Assembly (NCBI GenBank): GCA_947289115.1 | Contig: CAMYPG010000002.1 | Coordinates: forward strand, 34,877 to 98,876 | Length of the DNA: 64,000 bases | DNA from: an uncultured Gardnerella sp. | GTDB lineage: Bacteria > Actinomycetota > Actinomycetes > Actinomycetales > Bifidobacteriaceae | Direction: 5' to 3' | Part shown: one piece after another, positions 1 to 10,194 of the stretch | Position numbering within the stretch: position 1 is the first letter of the stretch | Layout of the letters: each line of letters opens with the position of its first letter | Notes under the pieces: model-generated | Told to the model about the DNA's origin: nothing | Database searches by the model: none | What the model saw: the letters and a program-made list of their open reading frames with translations, nothing else | Made by a program: the position numbers and the translations under genes

Positions 1-90
1 CGTTGTGAGACAAGAAACACACAGCCCTCGCACAACACCAAGAAAAGACGTGAGAACACTCTAAGCGCTCAGTCAAAGCGCGCAGAAAAG
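1..90. repeat. Partial copy of the palindromic intergenic repeat family, at the holB 3' end
   Basis: The first bases contain fragments shared with other intergenic clusters here: an 'agccctcgcacaacacca' segment resembling 27692-27715, and 'gctcagtcaaagcgc', found again at 36488-36503 and inverted at 58959-58973. The holB stop codon lies inside the 'GCGCTTTGACTGAGC' part read on the minus strand. The cluster is cut by the window edge. Confidence 0.6.
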
Positions 91-1260
91 CGCTTCAAAA
101 ACAAGCGTTGCGTTTCCATTGCCAGCAAGCCGCTTTTTAGCAACCGCAAGCGCGTCCAGGCATTTAAGCGCGCGCTCTGCTGTATTCTTTTTAGAAAGCT
201 GCATAATTTCTGCTTTAAATTCTTGATTCACAAGTGGTGTTTGCGATTGCGCATTGTTTAGCACAACAAGCACATCTCTGTACACGCTGCAAATCGCATC
301 TATTGCGCGGTTTAAAACGTCTCTGCTTACGCGAGTGACTTTGCGCTTAACATCGTCTTTTTTGCCAATCGCATTGTATGCGCTACGAATTTTAGGTGGG
401 ATTTTATCTGTTGGCTTAATGCCATTTATGCGCAAAAACTCGCTTTGCTCAGCTTCAACAGACTTTTGCACTTCGTCTTCTGCCTGGCTTTTAGCATCTT
501 CGATTAGCGTTTGTGCAAGCATAATAGCATCTATTGCGCTGCTAAGACGCAAAACGCCTGCAACAAGCTCTTCTCTTCTGCTTCTAGCACTCTCGCTTGT
601 AGCGTAAAGCATTGCTAAATCAACGTTTCCTTGAGCTATGCGAGCCACGCTTGCCGCCGTTTTTGCATCAATGTGTGCGCTTTGTTGCACGTATTCTTGC
701 ACATCTTGGTCGCTTGGTTGAGCCAAATTCACTATTTGAGACCTAGAACGAATTGTTGGCAAAACATCTGCCGCGCTTGCCGCGCAAAGAATCCATATTG
801 TGCGAGGTGCTGGCTCTTCGATTTCTTTTAGCAAAACGTTTGTTGTGCGCTCAAGCATGCGCCCAACGTCTTCGATTATTATGATTCGCCACGGTGCAAC
901 ACTTGGCATTTGCTCGGATATTGATACGAGTTCGCGCACTTCGTCAATGCTTACTGTAACTTTGTCCGTGCTTAAAATGTTTACGTCTGGGCTTGTTCCA
1001 GCTAATACTTCACTTGCGATTTTATCTGTGTTTATTTGAGTGTTTATTTGAGTGGCGGAGTTTTCGGCGGCGCGGTTGCTTGCGATTTTTCCACTCGATT
1101 GCAATGCCGCTGCAAACGCTCTTGCCACTTTTGCACACCCGAATCCAGTAGATCCGCAAATAAGCCATGATTGCGCGATTTTGCTTGAATCGCCTTGCGC
1201 TACTTTTTTAAGGCGTTCAACAACTTGCGCTTGACCAACTACCGATTCCCAAACGTCCAT
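73..1260 (-). CDS. holB: DNA polymerase III subunit delta'
   Basis: Clamp-loader subunit that helps load the beta sliding clamp during replication; 395 residues, usual for actinobacteria. The AAA+ fold begins with VVGQAQVVERLKK, followed by a degenerate Walker A (GSTGFGCAKVA, residues about 36-46), as expected because delta' does not hydrolyse ATP. IIIIEDVGRM is the Walker B region, LLKEIEEP matches the conserved LLKxLEEP, and ILCAAS..PTIRSR is the sensor 1/SRC-like segment. It is third in a minus-strand run topA-tmk-holB, 26 bp after tmk, so co-transcription is likely. The weak AGGA about 9 nt upstream fits the ATG. The last codons and stop lie in a palindromic repeat segment shared with other intergenic regions of the window. 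Confidence 0.9.
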   Translation of the reverse strand: MDVWESVVGQAQVVERLKKVAQGDSSKIAQSWLICGSTGFGCAKVARAFAAALQSSGKIASNRAAENSATQINTQINTDKIASEVLAGTSPDVNILSTDKVTVSIDEVRELVSISEQMPSVAPWRIIIIEDVGRMLERTTNVLLKEIEEPAPRTIWILCAASAADVLPTIRSRSQIVNLAQPSDQDVQEYVQQSAHIDAKTAASVARIAQGNVDLAMLYATSESARSRREELVAGVLRLSSAIDAIMLAQTLIEDAKSQAEDEVQKSVEAEQSEFLRINGIKPTDKIPPKIRSAYNAIGKKDDVKRKVTRVSRDVLNRAIDAICSVYRDVLVVLNNAQSQTPLVNQEFKAEIMQLSKKNTAERALKCLDALAVAKKRLAGNGNATLVFEALFCAL

Positions 1261-1286
1261 TGCTAAAATCCTATAGTCCTAAAATC

Positions 1287-1997
1287 CTAAAATCCTTGAT
1301 TTTCTGGGGCTTCTGGCGATTTTTTGTCACCTATTCCAGCATTATCCATCAACTCGCACATGTCTTTAGCAATCAACTTAGATAAGTCGCAAGCTGGCAA
1401 AGTGGCGTCTAAAACGCAAAATCTTTGCGCATTTTGTTTAGCAAGATCTAAGAACGCTTCACGCGTGCGGCGCGCAAAATCAAGCCCTGCACTTTCCATG
1501 CGATCCGCCTGCCCATGCAATCGCACAGCAGCATCTTTCTCGCTCATATCTAGCAAATACGTGCGATTTGGCCAAAGGCAATTAGATGCCCAGTCGCTTA
1601 AATCGCGCACGTCTTGCATAGTGAGTTCACGCCCCCCAGACTGATACGCTAGCGATGAGTCAATGTAACGGTCCGTTATAACCACCGCACCGCGCCGCAA
1701 GGCTGGGATGATGATTTGCGCAGCATGTTGAGCGCGATCCGCAGCAAACAGAAGCGCCTCGGTGCGCGCAGAAATCGCTCCGCCGTGTAGAAGAATGTTG
1801 CGCAACTGTTCGCCCAACGGTGTTCCGCCAGGCTCTCTCGTAACAACAACCTCAAGTCCGCGTGCTTGCAAAAAATCACGCAAAGCCTCAACTTGCGTGG
1901 TTTTCCCAACGCCGTCTATTCCTTCAAAAGATATAAAAAGACCCTTAAGACCTTTGTTTAAACCGCTAAGCCCGCTGTTTTTAAGACCTATAGCCAT
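1287..1997 (-). CDS. tmk: Thymidylate kinase
   Basis: Phosphorylates dTMP to dTDP in dTTP synthesis. The 236-residue protein has the P-loop [12 protein letters not shown] (residues about 25-36), the DRx-type substrate motif [14 protein letters not shown], the [16 protein letters not shown] signature (DRY/H motif) and a LID region around [13 protein letters not shown]. Residues 1-20 are an extension before the core. A GAGG sequence upstream fits the annotated ATG, but a slightly later start cannot be excluded. The gene begins 21 bp after the topA stop and is followed by holB, making a small DNA replication and topology operon. Confidence 0.93.
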   Translation of the reverse strand: MAIGLKNSGLSGLNKGLKGLFISFEGIDGVGKTTQVEALRDFLQARGLEVVVTREPGGTPLGEQLRNILLHGGAISARTEALLFAADRAQHAAQIIIPALRRGAVVITDRYIDSSLAYQSGGRELTMQDVRDLSDWASNCLWPNRTYLLDMSEKDAAVRLHGQADRMESAGLDFARRTREAFLDLAKQNAQRFCVLDATLPACDLSKLIAKDMCELMDNAGIGDKKSPEAPENQGF

Positions 1998-2018
1998 TTT
2001 TGCATACCTCTACCAGGT

Positions 2019-4856
2019 TTACTCGCCTTTAGATGTGGACTTTTTTGCTGTGCTCTTTTTTGCAGCAGGCTTTTTAGCGGCCGTTTTCTTAGCAGCCGTT
2101 TTCTTTGCAGCAGTTCTCTTGCGCTTTACAGGCCCTGCCGCACGCTTTTGCGCCAAAAGCTCAAACGCAACCTGTGGCTCAATCGACTCAGGCGTGTACT
2201 GCTTTGGAAGCGTGCGATTCGTAACGCCGTCTGTAATATAAGCTCCATAGAAGCCGTCTTTAATCACCACTGGCTTGCCGCTTTCTGGATCTTCTCCAAG
2301 CTCCCTAAGCGGCGGTTTTGCGGCTCCACGAGTGTGCTTTGCATACTTCGGTTGAGCAAAAAGCTCCTTGGCTTCGTCTAAAGTCACACTAAAAATCGCG
2401 TCTTCGCTTGCAAGCGAACGATTGTCTGGCTTGGCATCCACAGCCGAATCGCCAGCATCCGCGCGCTCGTAAGTCTTAGTCAAATAAGGTCCGTATCGAC
2501 CATTATTCGCCTCAATCTTCGCGCGCTTTACTTCGCCTTGCTCATCAACTTCTTCCACAATGCCAACCAATCGAGGCAAATTCAAAAGTCGCAAAGCATC
2601 TTGCAAAGTTATTGTTGCAGGGTCCATTGTTTTAAACAAAGACGCCATTTTTGGCTTAGCTTTAGCAGACTTTTTAGATTTTGCAGAAGACTTTGCGCCA
2701 GTTTTAGCAGAATCGTCGGCTGCTTGCGACCCATCCTCATCCGAGGCTTCAACAAGAGCAACGTACGCTCCAAAACGCCCGTTCCTAACTTCTATGCTGC
2801 CGCCAGTTTGCGGATCCGTACCCAAAACGCGCGGACCGTCGGAGTTGTTCTCAATCAAATCTCGCGCAACTTGCTCAGTCAACTCGTCTGGAGCCAAAGT
2901 ACTTGGAATCGAAGCTCTGCGCGCATTGCCCTCTTCGTCTAGATTCTTCGTATCTTCCAAATACGGGCCGTATCTTCCTACGCGCACGTGCAATCCGCCG
3001 CCAATATCAATCGTGTTGATTTCTCGAGCGTCAATCTCGCCAAGCTGATCAACTTGTTTTTGCAAACCTTCATGCATTGCAAAGTCGCCAGCAACCGCCC
3101 CGTTATCTCCAAAGTAAAACTTGTAAAGCCAATCTTTACCAGCTTCCTCGCCATGTGCTATGCGGTCCAAACCATTTTCCATGTCCGCCGTAAACGCATA
3201 GTCAACGTAAGTTGGGAAATTAGATTCCAAAAGCTTAATAACAGCAAAAGCAAGCCAGCTTGGAATCAACGCGCGCCCACGCTCATACACGTATCCGCGG
3301 TCAATAATCGTGGAAATAATGCTAGCGTAAGTAGACGGCCTACCAATCTCCTTAGCTTCAAGCGTTTTAACTAAAGACGCTTCCGTGTAGCGAGCTGGCG
3401 GCTGAGTTTCATGACCATCCGCGCTAACTTGCAAAGCTTTAAGAACATCGCCATTAGCCATAGGAGGCAAAGCCTTAGACTGCTCGTCTTCGCTAAATCC
3501 GCCAAACACCTTCATAAATCCAGCAAACTCAATCACGGTTCCAGAAGCTTGGAAATTAGCAGTTCCAAAGCTGCCAGCCAAAGCGTCTAGCTTAACTGTA
3601 GCTGTAAAACCAGTAGCATCCGCCATTTGAGAAGCAAGAGTGCGCTGCCAAATAAGCGTATAAAGTTTAAGCTGATCGGCAGGGAGAACACCAGCCAAAT
3701 CCGCAGGATTTCTAAACGTAGATCCAGCAGGACGAATACACTCGTGCGCTTCCTGAGCGCCTGCAGAAGTCGTAGCATACTGTTTTGGAGAATCCGCTAA
3801 ATACTCGTCTCCGAAACTAGACTTAACGCAATCTCGCGCCGCAAAAATCGCCTCTTTAGAAAGTGTTACAGAATCAGTACGCATGTAGGTTATGTAACCG
3901 TTTTCGTACAAAGATTGAGCCGCGCGCATAGTTTGGCGAGAGCTCATCGACAAGCGGTTTCCAGCAGTCTGTTGAAGAGTAGAAGTTGTAAACGGAGGTA
4001 ATGGGCGGCGGCGATACGGCTTAGTGTCCATTGAGCTCACAACAAAATCAGCCGCGCCAAGACTCTGTGCAATCGCACAAGCATCTGCCTCATTCAAATA
4101 GTGCGCTAAAGCAGATTCGCCCTTAGTTTTTTGAAGCTCGCCAAGCGAATTAAAATCTTTAGAGGCAGCCAAACGCTCTCCATTTAGAGCCGTCATTCTC
4201 GCTTGGAAATCAACGCCATTTGCGCTCAAATCCGCACAAACATCCCAATAGCTCGCCTTTTTAAACGCCATTCGCTCGCGCTCGCGCTCAACAATCAAAC
4301 GCGTTGCAACAGATTGCACTCGCCCAGCAGAAAGACCCGGTCCCACTTTACGCCACAAAACTGGCGAAAGCTCGTAGCCGTACAATCTATCCAACACGCG
4401 GCGTGTTTCTTGCGCATCAACCATATGGTCGTCAACGTTTCGCGTGTTAGCAAGCGAAGCTTGAATCGCATCTTTTGTAATCTCGTGAAACACCATGCGC
4501 TTTACTGGCACTTTTGGCTTAAGTGCTTGCACAAGATGCCACGCAATCGCTTCTCCTTCGCGGTCCTCATCAGTTGCGAGGAACAATTCGCCCGACTTTG
4601 CGAGCGCAGCCTTTAAATCCGAAACTGTTTTCTTTTTATCCGCGCCAACAACATAGTATGGCTCAAAACCATTGTTTACATCTACGCCAAACTTGCCAAA
4701 TTCTGCCTTTTTAGCAGCTGGCACCTGACTTGGCTGTGCTAAATCACGAATGTGGCCAACGGATGCCATAACAGTGTATCCGTTTCCAAGATATCCGCCT
4801 ATTTTACGCGCTTTAGTGGGAGACTCCACAATGACAAGCTTGTTCTGCTCTGTCAT
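2019..4856 (-). CDS. topA: DNA topoisomerase I
   Basis: Type IA topoisomerase that relaxes negative supercoils. The ATG at 4856 was chosen, giving 945 residues that begin MTEQNKLVIVESPTKARK, because AAGGAGA lies 5 nt upstream; an in-frame start 12 codons earlier has no such site. The TOPRIM domain is at the N-terminus (IVESPTKA and the DEDREGEAIAWH metal-binding motif). The catalytic tyrosine is Tyr324 in YITYMRTDS, and SAGRVQSVATRLIVERE is the conserved DNA-gate segment. The C-terminal part has several GRYGPYL-type repeats in place of zinc fingers, then a tail of repeated K/A/T blocks (AAKKTAAKK), typical of actinobacterial TopA and thought to hold the enzyme on DNA. It heads topA-tmk-holB. 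Confidence 0.96.
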   Translation of the reverse strand: MTEQNKLVIVESPTKARKIGGYLGNGYTVMASVGHIRDLAQPSQVPAAKKAEFGKFGVDVNNGFEPYYVVGADKKKTVSDLKAALAKSGELFLATDEDREGEAIAWHLVQALKPKVPVKRMVFHEITKDAIQASLANTRNVDDHMVDAQETRRVLDRLYGYELSPVLWRKVGPGLSAGRVQSVATRLIVERERERMAFKKASYWDVCADLSANGVDFQARMTALNGERLAASKDFNSLGELQKTKGESALAHYLNEADACAIAQSLGAADFVVSSMDTKPYRRRPLPPFTTSTLQQTAGNRLSMSSRQTMRAAQSLYENGYITYMRTDSVTLSKEAIFAARDCVKSSFGDEYLADSPKQYATTSAGAQEAHECIRPAGSTFRNPADLAGVLPADQLKLYTLIWQRTLASQMADATGFTATVKLDALAGSFGTANFQASGTVIEFAGFMKVFGGFSEDEQSKALPPMANGDVLKALQVSADGHETQPPARYTEASLVKTLEAKEIGRPSTYASIISTIIDRGYVYERGRALIPSWLAFAVIKLLESNFPTYVDYAFTADMENGLDRIAHGEEAGKDWLYKFYFGDNGAVAGDFAMHEGLQKQVDQLGEIDAREINTIDIGGGLHVRVGRYGPYLEDTKNLDEEGNARRASIPSTLAPDELTEQVARDLIENNSDGPRVLGTDPQTGGSIEVRNGRFGAYVALVEASDEDGSQAADDSAKTGAKSSAKSKKSAKAKPKMASLFKTMDPATITLQDALRLLNLPRLVGIVEEVDEQGEVKRAKIEANNGRYGPYLTKTYERADAGDSAVDAKPDNRSLASEDAIFSVTLDEAKELFAQPKYAKHTRGAAKPPLRELGEDPESGKPVVIKDGFYGAYITDGVTNRTLPKQYTPESIEPQVAFELLAQKRAAGPVKRKRTAAKKTAAKKTAAKKPAAKKSTAKKSTSKGE

Positions 4857-5026
4857 ACGCTCTCCTTTCGTACAGATGCATTTTGTATGCATATTCCGCG
4901 CTTTTACTACTCAATCCACGCAAACTCTAACGCAATACGCGTTTCATATTCAACAAAATCAACAAAATCAAACTTTGCGAAATATCAGCATATACTCCTA
5001 TATATACCACTTTACTTATTTTTTAT

Positions 5027-6148
5027 TCAATTAGACGATAATCTTAACAATAAATCGTCCTCATCTTGACGTTTTGGAACTTCGCTTTTTGAAGGAGGAG
5101 TAGGCGGAGCACCAACTAATCCGAGCCTACTTAAAGGAGCTGCACTGGATTGTCTAAGAACCATCAAAACGCCGAAAGTCAAGCTACACACTCCTGCTAC
5201 AGCCCAATATGCACAAGAGTGCGATACCCCTATAGCCCATTTTGCACCTAAATCTATTCCTGGCATAATCTGGTAAATCATGTACGAACAGTAAGTTAGG
5301 CAGATTATTCCCATTGTGATCATTGCGCTTCCAACGATTTGCACGCTTATAGATGATCTTCTTGAACCTGGCACGTCCATTCCAGATGATCTTGTAAAAA
5401 TCAACACTGTTGACGTTACAGCACCAACTATGAGTACGGATATCATAACGTCTGCCGGCCTGTGCCATCTGCCTCCCAAAAGAGCTATGGCAAGCAGAAA
5501 TGTGATTATTGCTGAGCCAAGTGCAATCCATGCTCTAAAAGCGCGACTTACAGCGCAAACAAGCAGCGCGCACGCAGCCGCCATTAGTAGCATGTGACCA
5601 GACGGAGCGGAATTTTTTGCAAGCGTTGCTACATTTACTAGGATCGGACGCGGAAGCACACGTTTTAGAGGCTCTGCAGCTAGAGATAAAACTAGTATTA
5701 CAGCGCATTGCGCAATCAGCCACCAGCGTTTTCTTATGATTGATATTATTGCTGCCGCAGCGCAAATCAAGGCAGATAAGACTATAACGAGTATGGAACT
5801 TCTAAGCGGAGTTAGTACAACAGACAGCCACGACGGAATGGCACTATATCCAAAAGTACTAATCACCATTTCTTCATACGACTGACCTATTGCGGTTCTA
5901 ACGGCTAGAATCCACATGATTGATGCAAAAGATGCAAAAAGAACAGCACACAGCGCACACAAAGCTATTGTTGATATTCTAGGACGATTCATCAGCGGAT
6001 CGAGCTTAGAAATATCTTGATTAGCCTCGCTGCTTTGAGAATTTTGACTATTTTTGATATTTTCACCAATGCCGCTAATTTGACTATTATCACTGTCGTC
6101 GCTGCCATCGCTAATCTTGCTGCCTTCAAATAGACTCATACCAAGCAT
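5027..6148 (-). CDS. PAP2-family membrane phosphatase-like protein
   Basis: Probable integral membrane lipid phosphatase, or a relative. The protein has about 373 residues from the ATG chosen here; a TTG 15 bp upstream is possible, but its GGAG would be too close. After a Ser/Asn/Asp-rich cytoplasmic N-terminus there are about eight hydrophobic segments. PAP2 motif 1 is seen as KRVLPRP, motif 2 as APSGHML and motif 3 as GRWHRPADV. The catalytic His and final Asp are present, but the usual Ser-Arg before them is missing, so activity is uncertain. The C-terminus is soluble and charged (KRQDEDDLLLRL). It sits on the minus strand 170 bp upstream of topA. The substrate cannot be told from sequence. 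Confidence 0.72.
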   Translation of the reverse strand: MLGMSLFEGSKISDGSDDSDNSQISGIGENIKNSQNSQSSEANQDISKLDPLMNRPRISTIALCALCAVLFASFASIMWILAVRTAIGQSYEEMVISTFGYSAIPSWLSVVLTPLRSSILVIVLSALICAAAAIISIIRKRWWLIAQCAVILVLSLAAEPLKRVLPRPILVNVATLAKNSAPSGHMLLMAAACALLVCAVSRAFRAWIALGSAIITFLLAIALLGGRWHRPADVMISVLIVGAVTSTVLIFTRSSGMDVPGSRRSSISVQIVGSAMITMGIICLTYCSYMIYQIMPGIDLGAKWAIGVSHSCAYWAVAGVCSLTFGVLMVLRQSSAAPLSRLGLVGAPPTPPSKSEVPKRQDEDDLLLRLSSN

Positions 6149-6309
6149 TTTATCAAACAACACTCCACTCGCGACAGAGCACTTGCACTATGTGAAATCG
6201 CAAATCTTCCGCACTTTGTAGCTCTAAACCACGCGCAGAGCAACAAACTCGGGAAAAACATGACGCACTTTGCACCAAACTTGACCTAAATCACGTACAA
6301 AAAGCGGAA

Positions 6310-6396
6310 AACCCCCGCGCACCCACCAGAGGCCACTTACCCTTGCTGCATTCCTGCCCTGGGGGGATTGGGTGACGTAGTGCCACGCGGAGGCTC
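6310..6396 (-). ncRNA. ffs: Signal recognition particle RNA (small bacterial type)
   Basis: On the minus strand the segment contains the conserved SRP domain IV core: an asymmetric loop and GNRA-type tip in AGGGCAGGAATGCAGCAAGG. The ends pair through CCUCCGCG (near 6386-6393) with CGCGGGGG (near 6312-6319). A TAATAT -10 box lies about 6 bp upstream (6403-6408), and a short T run follows the 3' end. This RNA binds Ffh and targets membrane and secreted proteins co-translationally. The ends are estimated from pairing and may be off by a few bases. Confidence 0.9.
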
Positions 6397-6466
6397 TACC
6401 TATATTACACGATTTTGGCTACAAGTCGAGCGCAAGTCGCAAGCTTCCGCACCATTAGGCGCATTG

Positions 6467-7609
6467 CTAGGCGCGCCACACGCTTTTACCATGTTCTTTT
6501 GCAGCCTCAACATCTGCATTAAGCTGCGACTCATCTGCCTCAACATCTCCAGCAATATAGCGCTCAACGAGTTCGCGCGCCTCGCTATCTTCATGCTGAA
6601 CAGCTGGCGACTTCATAAAGTAGGAGCTAGGAGCCAAAATCGGGCCCGAAAGCTTGCGATCCAACGCAATCTTCGCCGCACGCACAGCGTCTATAACAAT
6701 GCCTGCAGAATTAGGCGAATCCCACACTTCGAGCTTGTACTCTAAGCTAAGCGGAACATCGCCAAAAGTGGTGCCCTCTAAGCGCACAAACGCAAACTTG
6801 CGGTCGTCAAGCCAAGCAACATAATCCGAAGGACCAATGTGCACGTTGTGATCATCCATATCGTGCGGAACAATCGAAGTAACCGCGCGAGTCTTAGAAA
6901 TCTTCTTCGACTCAAGCCTAGAGCGCTGCAACATGTTCATAAAGTCCATGTTTCCGCCAACATTAAGCTGGTAAGTGCGGTCTAAACGCACTCCTCTGTC
7001 TTCAAAAAGTCGCGCCATAACGCGGTGCGTAATCGTAGCTCCAACCTGGCTTTTAATATCGTCGCCAATAATCGGAACTCCTGCATCGCGGAACTTTTGC
7101 GCCCAAACTGGGTCGGAAGCAATAAAAACAGGAAGGCAATTTACAAACGCGCATCCAGCTTCCATAGCTGCAGTTGCATAAGCCTTGTCTGCTTGCTCGG
7201 AGCCTACTGGCAAGTAAGACACAAGCACGTCTACATGCAAATCGCGCAAAACCGCGGCAACATCCACAGGTTCTTCTTCGGATTCGTCAATCATCTGCTT
7301 GTAATAGTCGCCCAAACCATCATAAGTAGGTCCACGCTGCACTTTAACACCAAGATTAGGCACGTCTGCAAAGCGAATCGTGTTGTTTTGAGAAGCATAA
7401 ATCGCCTCGCTTAAATCACGACCCACTTTTAAAGCGTCAACGTCAAATGCTGCTACAAACTCAATATCTCGCACGCGATATTGCCCAAAAACAGCATGCA
7501 TTAATCCTGGAATTTTATCGCCATCATTGGCATTTTTGTAGTATTCAACGCCTTGAACCAACGACGAAGCACAATTGCCAACACCGGCAATGGCAACGCG
7601 GATACTCAT
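6467..7609 (-). CDS. ino1: Myo-inositol-1-phosphate synthase
   Basis: Converts glucose-6-phosphate to inositol-1-phosphate using NAD, the first step to phosphatidylinositol in actinobacteria. The 380-residue protein has the N-terminal Rossmann motif [17 protein letters not shown]. Conserved family blocks follow: [39 protein letters not shown] and LNVGGNMDF, then [22 protein letters not shown] with the catalytic-region lysines. Length and motifs fit the short archaeal/actinobacterial class. A clear AAGGAG precedes the ATG. The gene is transcribed away from the penicillin-binding protein, sharing a 134 bp divergent promoter region, and the SRP RNA gene lies just downstream. Confidence 0.95.
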   Translation of the reverse strand: MSIRVAIAGVGNCASSLVQGVEYYKNANDGDKIPGLMHAVFGQYRVRDIEFVAAFDVDALKVGRDLSEAIYASQNNTIRFADVPNLGVKVQRGPTYDGLGDYYKQMIDESEEEPVDVAAVLRDLHVDVLVSYLPVGSEQADKAYATAAMEAGCAFVNCLPVFIASDPVWAQKFRDAGVPIIGDDIKSQVGATITHRVMARLFEDRGVRLDRTYQLNVGGNMDFMNMLQRSRLESKKISKTRAVTSIVPHDMDDHNVHIGPSDYVAWLDDRKFAFVRLEGTTFGDVPLSLEYKLEVWDSPNSAGIVIDAVRAAKIALDRKLSGPILAPSSYFMKSPAVQHEDSEARELVERYIAGDVEADESQLNADVEAAKEHGKSVWRA

Positions 7610-7743
7610 ATAAACTCCTTGCCCAAAAACAGCAGCATATAATCATGCTGCACTAACACACTTTTATAATACTAGCTTTTACAAATATTACATATGATAT
7701 TAAATATGGTTAAAATTCCTCGCCAAGCGCTAACTTGGATTAT
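7610..7743. promoter_or_regulatory. Divergent promoter region between ino1 and the PBP gene
   Basis: The AT-rich 134 bp contain several possible -10 boxes, including TATAAT on the plus strand near 7664 and its neighbourhood on the minus strand. No operator-like palindrome stands out, so assigning promoters to either gene is tentative. Confidence 0.45.
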
Positions 7744-10095
7744 ATGGTTGCAAATAGTAATGGACAAAATTCGCACTCTTCTAATACAGGACGCACTGTA
7801 AGAAGCGCGACTTCTGCAGAGGAAAAACGACGCGCAAACGCCAGAACTGGAACAGCCAGACCAAGCGCAACAAGGCAGAGGCGTCAAGGAAGAAGACACA
7901 AAAGAATCCGCGACACGTGGCGAACAAAACATCCAATCCTATTTTGGGCATTAATCATAATTTTTACACCAATAATCCTTGGCACACTCGTATTTGCGGT
8001 TATGTATGTAAACACCGACATTCCGCAGCCAGATAAGATTGCGATGGCAGACAAAACCAAGGTGTACTACGCAGACGGAAAAACAGAAATCGGTAGTTTT
8101 GCGGAACAAAATCGAGAAATCATAAGTTGCTCTGCGCTAAAACCATATGTTGGCAACGCGATAGTCGCAAGCGAAAACAGATCGTTCTACAAAGACGGTG
8201 GAATTGATTTTAAAGGAATTGGACGCGCAATAATTCACAACATAACTTCTAAAGGACGCTGGGGCGGGTCCACAATCACACAACAGTATGCAGAACGCTA
8301 CTATCTTGGTGAAACAAAAACGTATTTAGGCAAGCTTCACGAGGCGATTCTAGCTCTAAAAATCGCGCAAACACAAGATAAAAATACTGTGCTATGTAAC
8401 TATATGAACACTATTTATCTTGGTCGCGGAGCGTATGGAATACAAGCGGCAGCAAAAGCGTACTTTGGTGTAGAAGCAAAGGATCTTACACTATCTCAAG
8501 CAGCAATGCTGGCTGGAATAATCCCTGCACCAAGCAGCTGGGATCCTGCAATTATGCCTAAAGAAGCGAATATGCGATTCAAGCGCGTTCTTAGGATTAT
8601 GCGTGAAGACAAGTACATTACTGACGCAGAATATAAAAGCGCTAAAATGCCACAAACCATTAATCAGACTAAGCAAAACGTTTATTCAGGACCTCAAGGT
8701 TATTTACTTAACATGGTTCGCAGCGAGCTTACTCAAAGCGGAGCTTTTACAAAGGAAGACCTTGATACTGGCGGATATCGTATTGTTACAACAATCGACA
8801 AAGCTAAGCAGGATTTAATGTTTAGTGTGGCAAGCCCTGCTATGGGTGGTCGCGGAATCGCTCCAGCTGGATTGCAAGTAGGTGGAATGAGTGTAAATCC
8901 TAAAGACGGGTCAATCATATCCGTTTATGCTGGAGATGACTATCTTTCTAAACCGCTTAATAATGCTACTCAAGCCCTTTATGAACCTGGAAGCACCATG
9001 AAGCCATTCGCTTTAATCGGTGCTATTCAGGCTGGAACAAGTCTTAATACTCTGTTTAATGGAAATTCTAACCTAAAGTTTGAAGGCATAGATAAGCCTG
9101 TTAACAACTATGCAAACACTAATTGGGGAACAATCAACCTTTATAAAGCAACAGCAAACTCCGTGAACACGCCGTTTATGTCTTTGCAGCAAAAGCTTGG
9201 GCGTAGGGCTGTGGCTCATACTGCTGTTACGGCTGGCTTGAATCCTAAGAGGATTAATGGCGAAAATCCGTTCACAGTGTTGGGTAACGACCCTGTGCAT
9301 GTTAGCGAAATTGCGCGAGCCTATTCTACGATAGCAAATCAGGGGCGTAGACCAGATATTCATATTGTTGCTAGCGTTAAGAATCCAGATGGAAAAGAAT
9401 TTTATAGAGCTCCAACATCTGGACGACAAGTGTTTTCTCCAGCAGACATGGCTCTTACCACTAAAGCTCTGCAAGGCGTTGTGCAATATGGTACTTCTAC
9501 GGAAGCTAGGGGTGTTGGCAAACCTATAGCTGGAAAGTCTGGTACCGCAAACGATGAGACTGCATGCAGCTTTGTTGGTTTTACTCCTAGTGTTGTAACC
9601 GTGTTTGCTATATGGTATCCGAATGCGCAGGGAAATCCTCAGCCTGTTCCATCTTTCCGCGGTTATCCAGGCGGTGTTGGGTATTCTGCACATTTGTTTA
9701 CAAAGTATATGCGTCACGCGCTTACTGGAATGCCTACCGAGAAGTTCCCAGAAGCTAAGGATAACGGCAAAATTGGTGGTGAAGATGGCAAGTGGGGACT
9801 TGGAGGCAATAGGCGTACTTCGGAATACGACTACTCGGATAGAGCTTCTGACAATAAAGAGCCTTATAAGGAAAATAAGGATAAAGTAGATAGGACAGAA
9901 AATAAGCCTTCAGATTCTGCAGGCGCGGCTGCTGGCGACTCTTCACGCGGGTCCGAAGGATCTTATGGATCTGGGCTTGGTTCGGGAGAGTCTGGTCAAT
10001 CTGAACGCAATTCGTCTGGAGCATTTGACTCGCCAGGATCGCCATATGGATACTCTGGATCAGAGACTCAAGAAGGCGCTGCTGGCGGCGATTAA
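7744..10095 (+). CDS. Class A penicillin-binding protein (transglycosylase/transpeptidase)
   Basis: Bifunctional peptidoglycan synthase, about 783 residues from the ATG; a TTG 9 bp upstream is the alternative, and neither has a strong ribosome-binding site. A basic cytoplasmic N-terminus is followed by one membrane anchor (about residues 70-92). The GT51 domain has ASENRSFYKDGG with the catalytic Glu, then GGSTITQQYAERYYLG and YMNTIYLGRGAYGIQAAAKAYFG. The transpeptidase has the SxxK nucleophile Ser417 in EPGSTMKPF, the SxN motif in SVNTPF and KSGTAN for KTG. The C-terminal 110 residues are a Gly/Ser/Asp/Lys-rich tail without recognised domains. It probably acts at the cell surface in cell wall growth. 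A palindromic repeat element follows the gene. Confidence 0.93.
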   Translation: MVANSNGQNSHSSNTGRTVRSATSAEEKRRANARTGTARPSATRQRRQGRRHKRIRDTWRTKHPILFWALIIIFTPIILGTLVFAVMYVNTDIPQPDKIAMADKTKVYYADGKTEIGSFAEQNREIISCSALKPYVGNAIVASENRSFYKDGGIDFKGIGRAIIHNITSKGRWGGSTITQQYAERYYLGETKTYLGKLHEAILALKIAQTQDKNTVLCNYMNTIYLGRGAYGIQAAAKAYFGVEAKDLTLSQAAMLAGIIPAPSSWDPAIMPKEANMRFKRVLRIMREDKYITDAEYKSAKMPQTINQTKQNVYSGPQGYLLNMVRSELTQSGAFTKEDLDTGGYRIVTTIDKAKQDLMFSVASPAMGGRGIAPAGLQVGGMSVNPKDGSIISVYAGDDYLSKPLNNATQALYEPGSTMKPFALIGAIQAGTSLNTLFNGNSNLKFEGIDKPVNNYANTNWGTINLYKATANSVNTPFMSLQQKLGRRAVAHTAVTAGLNPKRINGENPFTVLGNDPVHVSEIARAYSTIANQGRRPDIHIVASVKNPDGKEFYRAPTSGRQVFSPADMALTTKALQGVVQYGTSTEARGVGKPIAGKSGTANDETACSFVGFTPSVVTVFAIWYPNAQGNPQPVPSFRGYPGGVGYSAHLFTKYMRHALTGMPTEKFPEAKDNGKIGGEDGKWGLGGNRRTSEYDYSDRASDNKEPYKENKDKVDRTENKPSDSAGAAAGDSSRGSEGSYGSGLGSGESGQSERNSSGAFDSPGSPYGYSGSETQEGAAGGD

Positions 10096-10194
10096 TCTAT
10101 ATTTCCCCGAGTTTGTACGTGAATCGGGTCGAATTTGGTACAAAAAGCGTCGATTGGTTCGCGCGTTACAAGATTACGTAGGTTGCGCCAAGTA

